Below are positions 1 through 5,920 of a stretch of DNA of 6,794 bases, in pieces (position 1 is the first letter of the stretch; each line of letters opens with the position of its first letter). The translations under genes were made by a program, and so were the position numbers. Below the pieces are notes generated by a model, which saw nothing but the letters and a program-made list of their open reading frames with translations, was not told the origin of the DNA and searched no databases. Source of the DNA: Chitinophagaceae bacterium (GTDB taxonomy: Bacteria; Bacteroidota; Bacteroidia; Chitinophagales; Chitinophagaceae); assembly GCA_003455235.1 (NCBI GenBank), contig DMRT01000195.1:1-6794 (forward strand). Direction: 5' to 3'.

Positions 1-2
1 TA

Positions 3-392
3 TTCACTGTCGTAATGTGTGTGTTGTTTTTTTATTCCTGCAAAAACAAAACCCAGCAATTGCTCACCAAAAAATGGGACTGCGTAAACGTAGACAACCT
101 GGACCTGGGAAACGAACCCGCCGCCGGTCTGCAGGATTCCATCAACAATCAAAAAATAATTGCCGCTATGGAATCGCTTACCTGGACCTTTAAAGACAAC
201 CACGAATACGAATGCTCTATCGCCGGCCGGGTAACGGTACAGGGAAGCTATGGCATCACCGAAGACGGCAAAACCCTGGTATGCACACCTTCCACCAAAA
301 ACAGCATCAACAGTTACTACATTCAAACGCTTACCGAAAACGACCTGGTACTAAGCAGCGCCCCGCTGGTACTGCATTTTAAACCCCATTAG
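3..392 (+). CDS. Small lipoprotein with lipocalin-like domain, 5' end off the window
   Basis: The frame is open to the left edge, so the true start is probably outside. If translation began at the ATG at 15, only eight residues would precede the lipid-attachment cysteine, too few for a signal peptide. The four in-frame codons before it (F-T-V-V) extend the hydrophobic stretch, which ends in a lipobox-like F-Y-S-C (Cys at 39-41). The residues after the Cys are basic (K-N-K), not the acidic lipoprotein export signal known from some Bacteroidota, so I infer a periplasm-facing outer-membrane lipoprotein. The mature part of about 115 residues (KKW near the start, TFKDNHEY, GSYGITEDGKTL, then an Ile-rich strand and TENDLVLSS) has the W...T-F...G-x-Y...L-x-L rhythm of Bacteroidota lipocalin-like domains. 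Ligand and role are unknown. It ends 31 nt before gmk. The gene call is solid, the domain call moderate. Confidence 0.75.
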   Translation, partial: FTVVMCVLFFYSCKNKTQQLLTKKWDCVNVDNLDLGNEPAAGLQDSINNQKIIAAMESLTWTFKDNHEYECSIAGRVTVQGSYGITEDGKTLVCTPSTKNSINSYYIQTLTENDLVLSSAPLVLHFKPH

Positions 393-423
393 CCAAAATG
401 AAATTTTAATAGTTTCTTTGCGC

Positions 424-999
424 ATGCATTCCATTCACCAAAAGATACTCATCATCACCGCTCCATCCGGGGCCGGTAAAACATCCATCACCCATCACCT
501 GATGAAGGCTTTTCCCGTGCTTTCCTTTTCTGTTTCCGCCGCCACCCGCAAAGCAAGAGGCAATGAAAAGGACGGAGTGGATTACTATTTCATGAGCGAG
601 GAGGATTTCAAACAAAAAATACAGAATAAGGAATTTGCCGAATGGGAAATGGTGTACGAAGGAAAATACTATGGCACTTTAAAATCGGAACTGAAACGGA
701 TATGGGCGCTCAATAAAGTTCCGGTGCTTGATATTGATGTGAAGGGCGCCATCCACATCCAGCAGCAATACCCCGAGAATACCCTCAGCCTTTTTGTAGA
801 ACCGCCTTCCGTGGATGAATTAAAACGAAGGCTCCTCAGCCGCGGCACCGAAACCGAAGAATCGCTGGCGGCCCGGGTGAACAAGGCATCGTATGAAATG
901 TCGTTCAAAGATCATTTTAATAAAGTGGTGGTGAACGATGACCTGCAGCGGGCCTGCGCCGAAGCTGAGCAGATCGTTGGTGAGTTTCTCCGGCAATAG
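424..999 (+). CDS. gmk: Guanylate kinase
   Basis: This cytosolic enzyme phosphorylates GMP (and dGMP) to GDP with ATP, an essential step in purine nucleotide supply. From the ATG at 424 it is 191 residues, close to the usual 190-210. The P-loop A-P-S-G-A-G-K-T-S is at residues 13-21. The GMP-binding segment follows, with arginines 42 and 45 and the D-G-V-D-Y-Y-F motif (Tyr54), then the E-W pair (73-74), K-Y-Y-G (81-84) and D-I-D-V-K-G (103-108). The lid R-G-T-E-T-E-E-S is near 140-147 and V-V-V-N-D-D-L at 168-174. All expected catalytic elements are present. A TTG at 418 is in frame two codons upstream, but the ATG gives the normal N terminus. No Shine-Dalgarno site is seen. A proline usual between the two GMP-binding arginines is Ala44, probably harmless. 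The next gene starts 41 nt after the stop. Confidence 0.97.
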   Translation: MHSIHQKILIITAPSGAGKTSITHHLMKAFPVLSFSVSAATRKARGNEKDGVDYYFMSEEDFKQKIQNKEFAEWEMVYEGKYYGTLKSELKRIWALNKVPVLDIDVKGAIHIQQQYPENTLSLFVEPPSVDELKRRLLSRGTETEESLAARVNKASYEMSFKDHFNKVVVNDDLQRACAEAEQIVGEFLRQ

Positions 1000-1028
1000 C
1001 ACCACTCTGCCGTTTAAAAACTCTTTCT

Positions 1029-1036
1029 TACTTTTA
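1029..1036 (+). promoter_or_regulatory. Possible Bacteroidota -7 element before the DUF21 gene
   Basis: The octamer TACTTTTA resembles the Bacteroidota -7 consensus TAnnTTTG with A in place of the last G. It ends 4 nt before the ATG at 1041, so a transcript from it would be leaderless or nearly so. I see no matching TTTG-like -33 element at the expected 19-21 nt spacing, which keeps this weak. Confidence 0.22.
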
Positions 1037-1040
1037 CTTC

Positions 1041-2327
1041 ATGGATTGGATCACCCCCGTTGCCATCATTGTTTCCCTGCTGCTTATCGGTTTTTTTGCC
1101 GGCATCGAGATCGCCTTTGTTTCGGCCAATAAATTATCCATTGAACTTAACCGCAAACAGGGCACCCACAGTGGCAAAGTGTGGGGCTATTTCTCCGACC
1201 GGCCCGCCCGGTTCATCGGTACTACCCTGGTGGGCATTAACATTGTTTTCGTGGTGTATGGATTGCTGGTGGTGGATATGCTCTTTCCCATCTGGCACTG
1301 GATTGAACTGAAACTGCCCGGAAACCTCAGCGAATCAGTCCGCTACATCAAATTATTTGTGGAAACCGTACTCTCCACCCTGATTGTGCTGGTGGTGGAA
1401 TTTTTCTGCAAGGCTTTTTTCCGGGCACGCAACAACGATGTGGTAAGTTCAGGAACCATCAGCTACATCGTTCAGTTCTTTTACTGGCTCTTTTCTTCCC
1501 TCGCGTCTTATTTCGTCGACATTTCGGAATGGATACTGAAATACATCTTCAACGTAAAGATCAATCCGAAAAAAGACATGTTCAGCAAGGTGGACCTGGA
1601 ACATTTCATGCAGCAGAATGCCGGGCACGAAGAAGAAGACAGCAATGAGATCAACAAGGAATTATTTGAGAACGCCCTTTCCCTCAGCGAAACCAAACTG
1701 CGTGAATGCCTGATACCCCGCAAAGAGATTGAAGCCGTAAGCATACACCTGCCGGTGGAGGATGTAAAAAACAAATTCATTGCCACCAAGCTCAGCAAAC
1801 TGGTGGTATATGAAAGCAACATCGACAACATCACCGGGTACATTCACCAGCTCGACCTGTTCAAACACCCGCAGTCGGTAAAAGACATCCTGCTGCCCAT
1901 ACCAACGGTTCCTGAAAGCATGAGCGCCACCGACCTGATGAACAAGTTCAGCAAGGAACACAAAACCATCGCCTGGGTGGTGGATGAGTTTGGCGGCACG
2001 GCCGGCATCGTTACCATGGAAGATCTGCTGGAAGAGATATTCGGCGATATAAAAGACGAATACGATACAGAAGAGTTTGTGGAAAAGCAGATCTCTGCCA
2101 ATGAGTTTATCTTCAGCGGACGGCTCGAGCTGGACTACATTACCGAAAAATACAAGCTGGAGTTTCCCAATGATGAGGCCACGGAAACCTTATCCGGCTA
2201 TATCATCAAAAACCACCAGCAGATACCCAGAGCCAAAGAACACATCATCATCGGCGATTACGAGATCGATGTGCTGAGTATGAGCGATACCCGGATAGAA
2301 ATGGTAAAGCTGAAAGTGATCAAATAA
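1041..2327 (+). CDS. DUF21/CBS/CorC-HlyC domain membrane protein (CNNM/CorC family)
   Basis: A 428-residue inner-membrane protein of the family that includes CorC/CorB magnesium exporters and CNNM proteins, often annotated as hemolysin-like. Order of parts: DUF21 membrane domain (about 1-180) with hydrophobic segments near 5-28, 58-82, 104-126 and 138-170; an acidic linker (about 195-205); a CBS pair (about 217-342) including [15 protein letters not shown] at 314-328; and a C-terminal CorC/HlyC domain (about 350-428) with E-T-L-S-G-Y-I at 382-388. The TM1 motif G-I-E-I-A-F-V-S is intact. The TM3 motif, usually E-x-x-P-K, reads E-F-F-C-K (120-124). Known members handle Mg2+ (or Co2+ resistance) with the CBS pair sensing nucleotides. 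Substrate here is inferred only. The gliding protein GldE has the same domains, but the N terminus and neighbourhood do not suggest GldE. Confidence 0.92.
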   Translation: MDWITPVAIIVSLLLIGFFAGIEIAFVSANKLSIELNRKQGTHSGKVWGYFSDRPARFIGTTLVGINIVFVVYGLLVVDMLFPIWHWIELKLPGNLSESVRYIKLFVETVLSTLIVLVVEFFCKAFFRARNNDVVSSGTISYIVQFFYWLFSSLASYFVDISEWILKYIFNVKINPKKDMFSKVDLEHFMQQNAGHEEEDSNEINKELFENALSLSETKLRECLIPRKEIEAVSIHLPVEDVKNKFIATKLSKLVVYESNIDNITGYIHQLDLFKHPQSVKDILLPIPTVPESMSATDLMNKFSKEHKTIAWVVDEFGGTAGIVTMEDLLEEIFGDIKDEYDTEEFVEKQISANEFIFSGRLELDYITEKYKLEFPNDEATETLSGYIIKNHQQIPRAKEHIIIGDYEIDVLSMSDTRIEMVKLKVIK

Positions 2328-2337
2328 ACGTTCCACT

Positions 2338-2356
2338 GCGCTGATCCTGTCAGCGC
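2338..2356 (+). other. Perfect 7-bp stem-loop between the DUF21 and glycosyltransferase-like genes
   Basis: GCGCTGA (2338-2344) and TCAGCGC (2350-2356) are perfect reverse complements around the 5-nt loop TCCTG. The hairpin fills most of the 36-nt gap, starting 10 nt after one stop and ending 7 nt before the next ATG (2364). No run of T follows on either strand, so it is not a classical intrinsic terminator. It could limit read-through, protect a processed 3' end, or occlude initiation of the downstream gene. Confidence 0.5.
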
Positions 2357-2363
2357 CCCTCAC

Positions 2364-3482
2364 ATGACAATTGCGGTAGATACACGATGCTTAGGAGCCG
2401 GCAGGAACAATGCCGGTAGTTTCTTTGATGCCCATCTTCTCACAGAACTTGCGCACGCATACCCAGCCGACCGGTTTTTATGGTGCTCCGACAAGCCGCT
2501 TGATGCTTCGGTTATCCTTCCTGCCAATGTAACGACTTTCATTATCTCACCTGAAATAAAGAATGCACTACACCTGCAATACTGGTTCAATTATAAATTA
2601 CCGGCTTTGCTGCGCCGGCAAAAGACCGATGCATTCCTGTGCACCGGTGGCATATCTTCCCTGCGCACCCGCATTCCGCAATGCCTGGTTGTGGATGATA
2701 CGGCCGTGCTGCATGCGCCTGCTTTTACTTCGGCTACAAACAGCCGTTACCGAAAAAAGAATATGGCAATCTTTCTGCAGAAAGCTGCATCCGTGGCAAC
2801 GGTTTCCGCCTTCTCCCGTTCGCTGATTGCCGGCGATTATAAAATGAATGAAGAAGACATCGGCCTTCTTCCCGTTGAACCGGAAGATGTTTTTGTTCCC
2901 GTATCATTTGAAGAACGGGAGAAAATAAAGGACCGGTACTCCGATGGAAAAGAATATTTTCTTGCACCCTGCGTAAACAATGCGGGCAACAACCTGCTGA
3001 ACCTGCTGAAAGCATTCTCCTTTTTCAAACGCCGGCAAAAAAGCAATATGCTGTTACTGATCACCGGTGATCCGGGAGATGCATTCATCAATGATCTGAA
3101 AACATATAAATTCAGGGATGAAGTAAGGGTACTTGCTGATCCGGGCAAAAAAGAAATGGCATTGCTGACGGCAGCTGCCTATGCCCTGGTTTACCCCGTT
3201 CTGTATGCCGATTCGGCCCTTGTGCCGGCCAGGGCCATGCAATGCGGTGTGCCCGTGATTACAAGCAACACAGGCGCCCTGCCCGGTTACTGTGCCGATG
3301 CCGCATTGTATGTAAACCCAGGCAGTTTTGAAGACATCGCCCAGAAAATAATGCTCCTGTTTAAAGATGAGGAGCAGGCAAAAGAACTGGCAAAGAAAGG
3401 CGCAGCAAGGGTCCGGGCTAATGGCAAAAGCAATGTCGCCGCTTTCCTGCGGGCATGGATAAAGCAGGCGGTCAATGGGTAA
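2364..3482 (+). CDS. GT4-like glycosyltransferase with degenerate active site, possibly inactive
   Basis: A 372-residue protein with the layout of cytosolic GT-B, GT4-family glycosyltransferases. The N-terminal lobe opens M-T-I-A-V-D-T-R-C-L-G; T-V-S-A-F-S-R-S (146-153) matches the T-V-S-E-F-S-R motif; the C-terminal lobe starts at K-E-Y-F-L (196-200) and includes L-L-N-L-L-K-A-F (211-218), A-M-Q-C-G-V-P-V-I-T-S (291-301) and D-A-A-L-Y-V-N-P (312-319). Functional positions are changed in gap-free alignment to those motifs: the two glutamates of E-x7-E are Ala282 and Arg290, the R-K of P-R-K-N is Gly208-Asn209, the glycine in front of it is Cys203, and the E of L-P-E is Gly308. The frame is intact and codon use looks like its neighbours, so it seems maintained. 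I infer a non-catalytic or strongly altered relative. It sits 42 nt before gldC. No membrane segment or signal peptide is seen. Confidence 0.85.
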   Translation: MTIAVDTRCLGAGRNNAGSFFDAHLLTELAHAYPADRFLWCSDKPLDASVILPANVTTFIISPEIKNALHLQYWFNYKLPALLRRQKTDAFLCTGGISSLRTRIPQCLVVDDTAVLHAPAFTSATNSRYRKKNMAIFLQKAASVATVSAFSRSLIAGDYKMNEEDIGLLPVEPEDVFVPVSFEEREKIKDRYSDGKEYFLAPCVNNAGNNLLNLLKAFSFFKRRQKSNMLLLITGDPGDAFINDLKTYKFRDEVRVLADPGKKEMALLTAAAYALVYPVLYADSALVPARAMQCGVPVITSNTGALPGYCADAALYVNPGSFEDIAQKIMLLFKDEEQAKELAKKGAARVRANGKSNVAAFLRAWIKQAVNG

Positions 3483-3489
3483 TTTCAGT

Positions 3490-3497
3490 TAATTTTG
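3490..3497 (+). promoter_or_regulatory. Possible -7 promoter element for gldC
   Basis: TAATTTTG matches the Bacteroidota -7 consensus TAnnTTTG exactly and lies in the 42-nt gap before gldC, leaving a leader of about 20 nt before the ATG at 3525. The -33 position has no clear TTTG, so gldC could equally be co-transcribed with the gene upstream. Confidence 0.35.
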
Positions 3498-3524
3498 CGG
3501 TTCATTAAACAGTACAAAAACAAC

Positions 3525-3872
3525 ATGAACCAATCTACCATCCAGATAGACATTCTGCTTGACCCGGATAAAATTCCCCAACAAATAAACTGGCAGGCCA
3601 GCGACAGCACCGCTGATATGGTGCAGAAAGCCAAGGCCATGAGTGTGGCTTTCTGGGACGGAACGGACAAATCCGCCCTGCGCATTGACCTGTGGACAAA
3701 AGACATGATGGTGGATGAGATGGCCGACTTCTATTACCAGATGATGATGGGCATGGCCGATTCATTTAAACGGGCCACCCGCCAGCAGGAAATGAGCGAC
3801 GACATGAAAAAATTTGCCAAGGAATTCTTTGAAAAATTCCGGGCTTTGCAAATCAGCGAGAACGGAGCATAA
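3525..3872 (+). CDS. gldC: Gliding-motility protein GldC
   Basis: A 115-residue soluble protein matching GldC, a small Bacteroidota protein that in Flavobacterium johnsoniae supports efficient gliding; its biochemical role is unknown to me. The family signature L-R-I-D-L-W-T-K-D-M-M-V-D-E-M is at 52-66, preceded by A-S-D-S (25-28) and followed by D-S-F-K-R-A-T (79-85). It has no signal peptide or membrane segment. The frame extends upstream to a TTG at 3495, but the ATG at 3525 gives the family N terminus (a short polar stretch then I-Q-I-D-I-L-L-D), and the A-rich stretch just before it fits Bacteroidota initiation. In F. johnsoniae gldB precedes gldC; here a glycosyltransferase-like gene does. 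Many non-gliding Bacteroidota carry gldC, so its presence does not prove motility. Confidence 0.93.
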   Translation: MNQSTIQIDILLDPDKIPQQINWQASDSTADMVQKAKAMSVAFWDGTDKSALRIDLWTKDMMVDEMADFYYQMMMGMADSFKRATRQQEMSDDMKKFAKEFFEKFRALQISENGA

Positions 3873-3877
3873 TGCAA

Positions 3878-3966
3878 GTTCATAGCGTATGGTTCATAGC
3901 ATACAGCAGCATGACCCATTAACCATGAGCCATTAACTACAAACCATAAACCAGTTAACCATGAGC
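3878..3966 (+). repeat. Degenerate 14-nt tandem-like repeats running into the YqeY-family start codon
   Basis: Two diverged sub-blocks share a 14-nt period. GTTCATAGC occurs at 3878-3886 and 3892-3900. Then units beginning ATGACCCATTAACC (3911-3924) and ATGAGCCATTAACT (3925-3938) are followed by a weaker copy (3939-3952, about 9 of 14 alike) and a last segment to 3966. TTAACCATGAGC is repeated exactly at 3919-3930 and 3955-3966; the second copy contains the start codon and second codon of the next gene. The tract is built from CAT, CCAT and TTAAC words, unlike the genes around it. I see nothing coding in it beyond two four-codon mini-ORFs. Confidence 0.65.
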
Positions 3967-4413
3967 TTAGAACAAAAAGTAATGACCGAAATGAAAGAAG
4001 CCATGAAGGCCAAAGACGAAGGCGTGTTACGTGCATTGCGTGCCATCAAAGCAGAGATCATTAAAGCAAAAACAGAACCCGGTGCCGGCGGGGAAATTGA
4101 TGAAGCCACCGAACAGAAGTTTTTACAGAAAATGATGAAGCAACGAAAAGACTCGCTGGAGATATTTGAAAAGCAGGGGCGGGAAGACCTGGCCACTAAG
4201 GAAAAAGAAGAAATGGCCGTGATTGAAAAATTTCTTCCCAAACAGTTAAGTCAATCAGAGCTGAAAGACGCCTTGAAAAAAATAATTGCAGATACCGGCG
4301 CTTCCTCGCCTGCCGATATGGGTAAGGTGATGGGCACAGCCAGTAAGGAGCTGGCCGGACTGGCCGATGGAAAAACCATCAGTACCCTGGTGAAGGAACT
4401 ACTGGCAGGATAA
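3961..4413 (+). CDS. GatB/YqeY domain-containing protein
   Basis: A 150-residue soluble, mostly helical protein matching the YqeY family, which is related to the C-terminal tRNA-binding part of the GatB subunit of the Asp/Glu-tRNA amidotransferase. Visible family motifs are the opening M-S-L-E-Q with M-K-A-K-D (15-19), L-R-A-I-K-A-E-I (26-33), Q-R-K-D-S-L-E-I-F (61-69), E-x-E-M-A-V-I-E-K-F-L-P-K-Q-L (83-96) and D-M-G-K-V-M-G (119-125). Length is normal. The ATG at 3961 is right because M-S-L is the usual family start, although the codons lie inside a repeat copy. Free-standing YqeY proteins lack the GatB catalytic part; a tRNA-linked role is often proposed but I cannot support it from the sequence. 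The CvpA-like gene starts 17 nt after the stop, so the two are probably one transcript. Confidence 0.93.
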   Translation: MSLEQKVMTEMKEAMKAKDEGVLRALRAIKAEIIKAKTEPGAGGEIDEATEQKFLQKMMKQRKDSLEIFEKQGREDLATKEKEEMAVIEKFLPKQLSQSELKDALKKIIADTGASSPADMGKVMGTASKELAGLADGKTISTLVKELLAG

Positions 4414-4429
4414 ACAAAAAACGGATGAC

Positions 4430-4972
4430 ATGCTGATCGACCTGGTTTATGCAATACTGATCGTACTGGCGGTGATCAAAGGATACCAGAAAGGTTTTGT
4501 TATTGCGGTTTTCTCCATCCTGGGTTTTATCATCGGGCTGGCGGCCGCCCTGAAATTATCAACAGCCGTGGCGGCCTGGCTCGCCGGCAGTGTAAACGTA
4601 TCGGCCCGGTGGCTTCCGCTTATTGCATTCATCGGCGTATTCCTGGCAGTGGTGATCCTGGTGAGACTGGGCGCCAACCTGATCGAGAAAACGCTGCAGC
4701 TTGCCCTGCTGGGCTGGGCTAACCGCATTGCCGGAATTATTTTATACGCAGCACTCTACACCATCATTGGCAGCATTGTTTTGTTTTATGCCGAAAAATT
4801 ACAACTGCTTCAGCCCGGTGCCATAAAAGCATCCATTACCTACCCGTTTGTAAAACCCTGGGGGCCAGCCGTAATGGACAATATCGGCAAACTGATCCCA
4901 TGGTTCAAAGATATGTTCGCCGAATTGGAAGATTTTTTTAATGCGATACCGAACAAAATTCCGGCTCAATGA
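4430..4972 (+). CDS. CvpA family inner-membrane protein
   Basis: A 180-residue membrane protein. Four hydrophobic segments are visible at about 2-17, 23-41, 61-80 and 100-120, followed by an amphipathic C-terminal tail of 60 residues containing a proline- and aromatic-rich stretch (W-G-P-A at 144-147, P-W-F-K at 157-160). The K-G-Y-Q-K-G-F turn (17-23) between the first two segments and N-R-I-A-G-I-I (98-104) at the start of the fourth are typical of CvpA. In Escherichia coli CvpA is linked to colicin V production and to bile or envelope stress; the molecular activity is unknown. An A-rich leader precedes the ATG at 4430 with no Shine-Dalgarno site. It is likely co-transcribed with the YqeY-domain gene 17 nt upstream; I see no functional link between them. 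Confidence 0.9.
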   Translation: MLIDLVYAILIVLAVIKGYQKGFVIAVFSILGFIIGLAAALKLSTAVAAWLAGSVNVSARWLPLIAFIGVFLAVVILVRLGANLIEKTLQLALLGWANRIAGIILYAALYTIIGSIVLFYAEKLQLLQPGAIKASITYPFVKPWGPAVMDNIGKLIPWFKDMFAELEDFFNAIPNKIPAQ

Positions 4973-4994
4973 CAGGCATTAGCTTTATTTGACG

Positions 4995-5002
4995 TAATTT
5001 TA
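4995..5002 (+). promoter_or_regulatory. Possible -7 element upstream of the alpha/beta hydrolase
   Basis: TAATTTTA, one base from the TAnnTTTG consensus, lies 69 nt before the hydrolase ATG in the longest intergenic gap. A transcript from it would carry the 10-bp inverted repeat at 5022-5053 in its leader. No convincing -33 element is found. A similar TAATTTTTAGC occurs at 5866-5876, before the CBS-ACT gene. Confidence 0.25.
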
Positions 5003-5021
5003 GCCCGTATCGCCGGCTTCA

Positions 5022-5053
5022 TAATATAAAGATTGAGATGGCGCTTTATATTA
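5022..5053 (+). promoter_or_regulatory. Perfect 10-bp inverted repeat in the hydrolase leader
   Basis: TAATATAAAG (5022-5031) and CTTTATATTA (5044-5053) are exact reverse complements separated by 12 nt, ending 18 nt before the ATG at 5072. The arms are AT-rich, with one G-C pair at the loop side. No T-run follows, so a terminator for the upstream gene is unlikely. It may be a dyad operator for a dimeric regulator or an mRNA hairpin near the start. Pairing is seen directly; function is inferred. Confidence 0.5.
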
Positions 5054-5071
5054 CACAATTTGTATTTACGG

Positions 5072-5848
5072 ATGAGTTATGAAATAAAACAAGACGGGAA
5101 GTTTAAATTCATTGAAGAGGGCAATGGCGAGCCCCTGATCCTGCTGCACGGGCTGTTCGGGGCACTGAGTAATTTCCAGTTTTTGATCGAACATTTCCGG
5201 CAGACCAACAAAGTGGTGGTACCCCTGCTGCCGCTGCTGGACCTTGACCTGCTGCATACCTCTGTTGGCGGGCTCCAGAAATTTGTTCAGCGCTTCATTG
5301 AACACCGCAATTACGAGAATATTCACCTGCTGGGCAATTCTTTGGGGGGGCACGTGGCGCTGGTTCACATCTTAAAACACCCCGAACGGATAAAATCACT
5401 GATCCTCACCGGCAGTTCCGGTCTTTTTGAAAACGGCATGGGTGATACCTATCCCAAAAGAGGGGATAAAGAATACATCCGTAAAAAAACCGAGCTTACT
5501 TTCTACGACCCGGCCATGGCCACGGATGAACTGGTGAATGAAGTGTTTGAGATCACCAACAACCGGATGAAAGTGATCAAGATCATTGCCCTGGCCAAAA
5601 GTGCCATCCGCAACAACCTGGGAGAAGAACTGAGCCAGATAAAACAGCCCGCCTGCCTGATATGGGGAAACAACGACACCATCACCCCTCCCTTTGTGGC
5701 AAAAGAATTTCACCGGCTGATACCGAACAGTGAACTGCACTTCATCGACAAATGCGGCCATGCCCCTATGATGGAAGTACCGGAAGAATTCAACAAGCTG
5801 CTGGACCAGTTTTTGGCGAAATTCAAAACCCCGGCTGCAACGGTTTAA
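5072..5848 (+). CDS. Alpha/beta-fold hydrolase
   Basis: A 258-residue cytosolic serine hydrolase of the alpha/beta fold. The oxyanion-side H-G motif is in L-L-H-G-L-F-G (24-30), the nucleophile elbow G-N-S-L-G-G puts Ser90 in place, Asp202 follows I-W-G-N-N (197-201), and His230 sits in C-G-H-A-P-M-M-E-V-P (228-237), so the triad is complete. The lid region (about 115-190) is charged and helical. The overall pattern is like MhpC/meta-cleavage-type and related esterases, but the substrate cannot be read from the sequence. The frame extends to a TTG at 5033, but that would place the inverted repeat in coding sequence and add an unlikely basic N terminus; the ATG at 5072 starts cleanly with M-S-Y-E-I-K. 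A run of seven G (5344-5350) encodes part of the elbow. The next gene starts 72 nt after the stop. Confidence 0.93.
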   Translation: MSYEIKQDGKFKFIEEGNGEPLILLHGLFGALSNFQFLIEHFRQTNKVVVPLLPLLDLDLLHTSVGGLQKFVQRFIEHRNYENIHLLGNSLGGHVALVHILKHPERIKSLILTGSSGLFENGMGDTYPKRGDKEYIRKKTELTFYDPAMATDELVNEVFEITNNRMKVIKIIALAKSAIRNNLGEELSQIKQPACLIWGNNDTITPPFVAKEFHRLIPNSELHFIDKCGHAPMMEVPEEFNKLLDQFLAKFKTPAATV

Positions 5849-5920
5849 AAAACAAATTGTCTATATAATTTTTAGCGCTCTGATTCGTTATTGCCATAGC
5901 CCCCACCTCAAACCAGTTAT

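Noticed and set aside
418..423. TTG at 418 as the gmk start
   Set aside because: The ATG two codons later gives the normal N terminus and the TTG adds only two residues.
406..615. Open frame on the - strand opposite gmk
   Set aside because: It overlaps the strongly supported gmk frame, has no family resemblance, and the other - strand frames in this window are likewise antisense to well-supported genes.
1041..2327. Possibility that the DUF21/CBS gene is gldE, given gldC nearby
   Set aside because: GldE has the same domain order, but gldD and the usual gldE neighbours are absent, and the N-terminal segment looks like the general CorC/CNNM class. Left as unassigned.
3734..4036. Open frame on the - strand over the repeat field, with a W-F-V-V-like repetitive middle
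   Set aside because: The repetitive residues come from translating the 14-nt repeats, and both ends lie antisense to gldC and the YqeY-domain gene.
5002..5018. AGCC...GGCT hairpin in the hydrolase leader
   Set aside because: Only four pairs around a 9-nt loop, likely by chance; the 10-bp dyad just downstream is far stronger.
5055..5860. ACAATTTGT (5055-5063) and its reverse complement ACAAATTGT (5852-5860) flanking the hydrolase gene
   Set aside because: A 9-nt AT-rich near-palindrome is expected by chance at this scale, and nothing else suggests a mobile unit: no target duplication or transposase.
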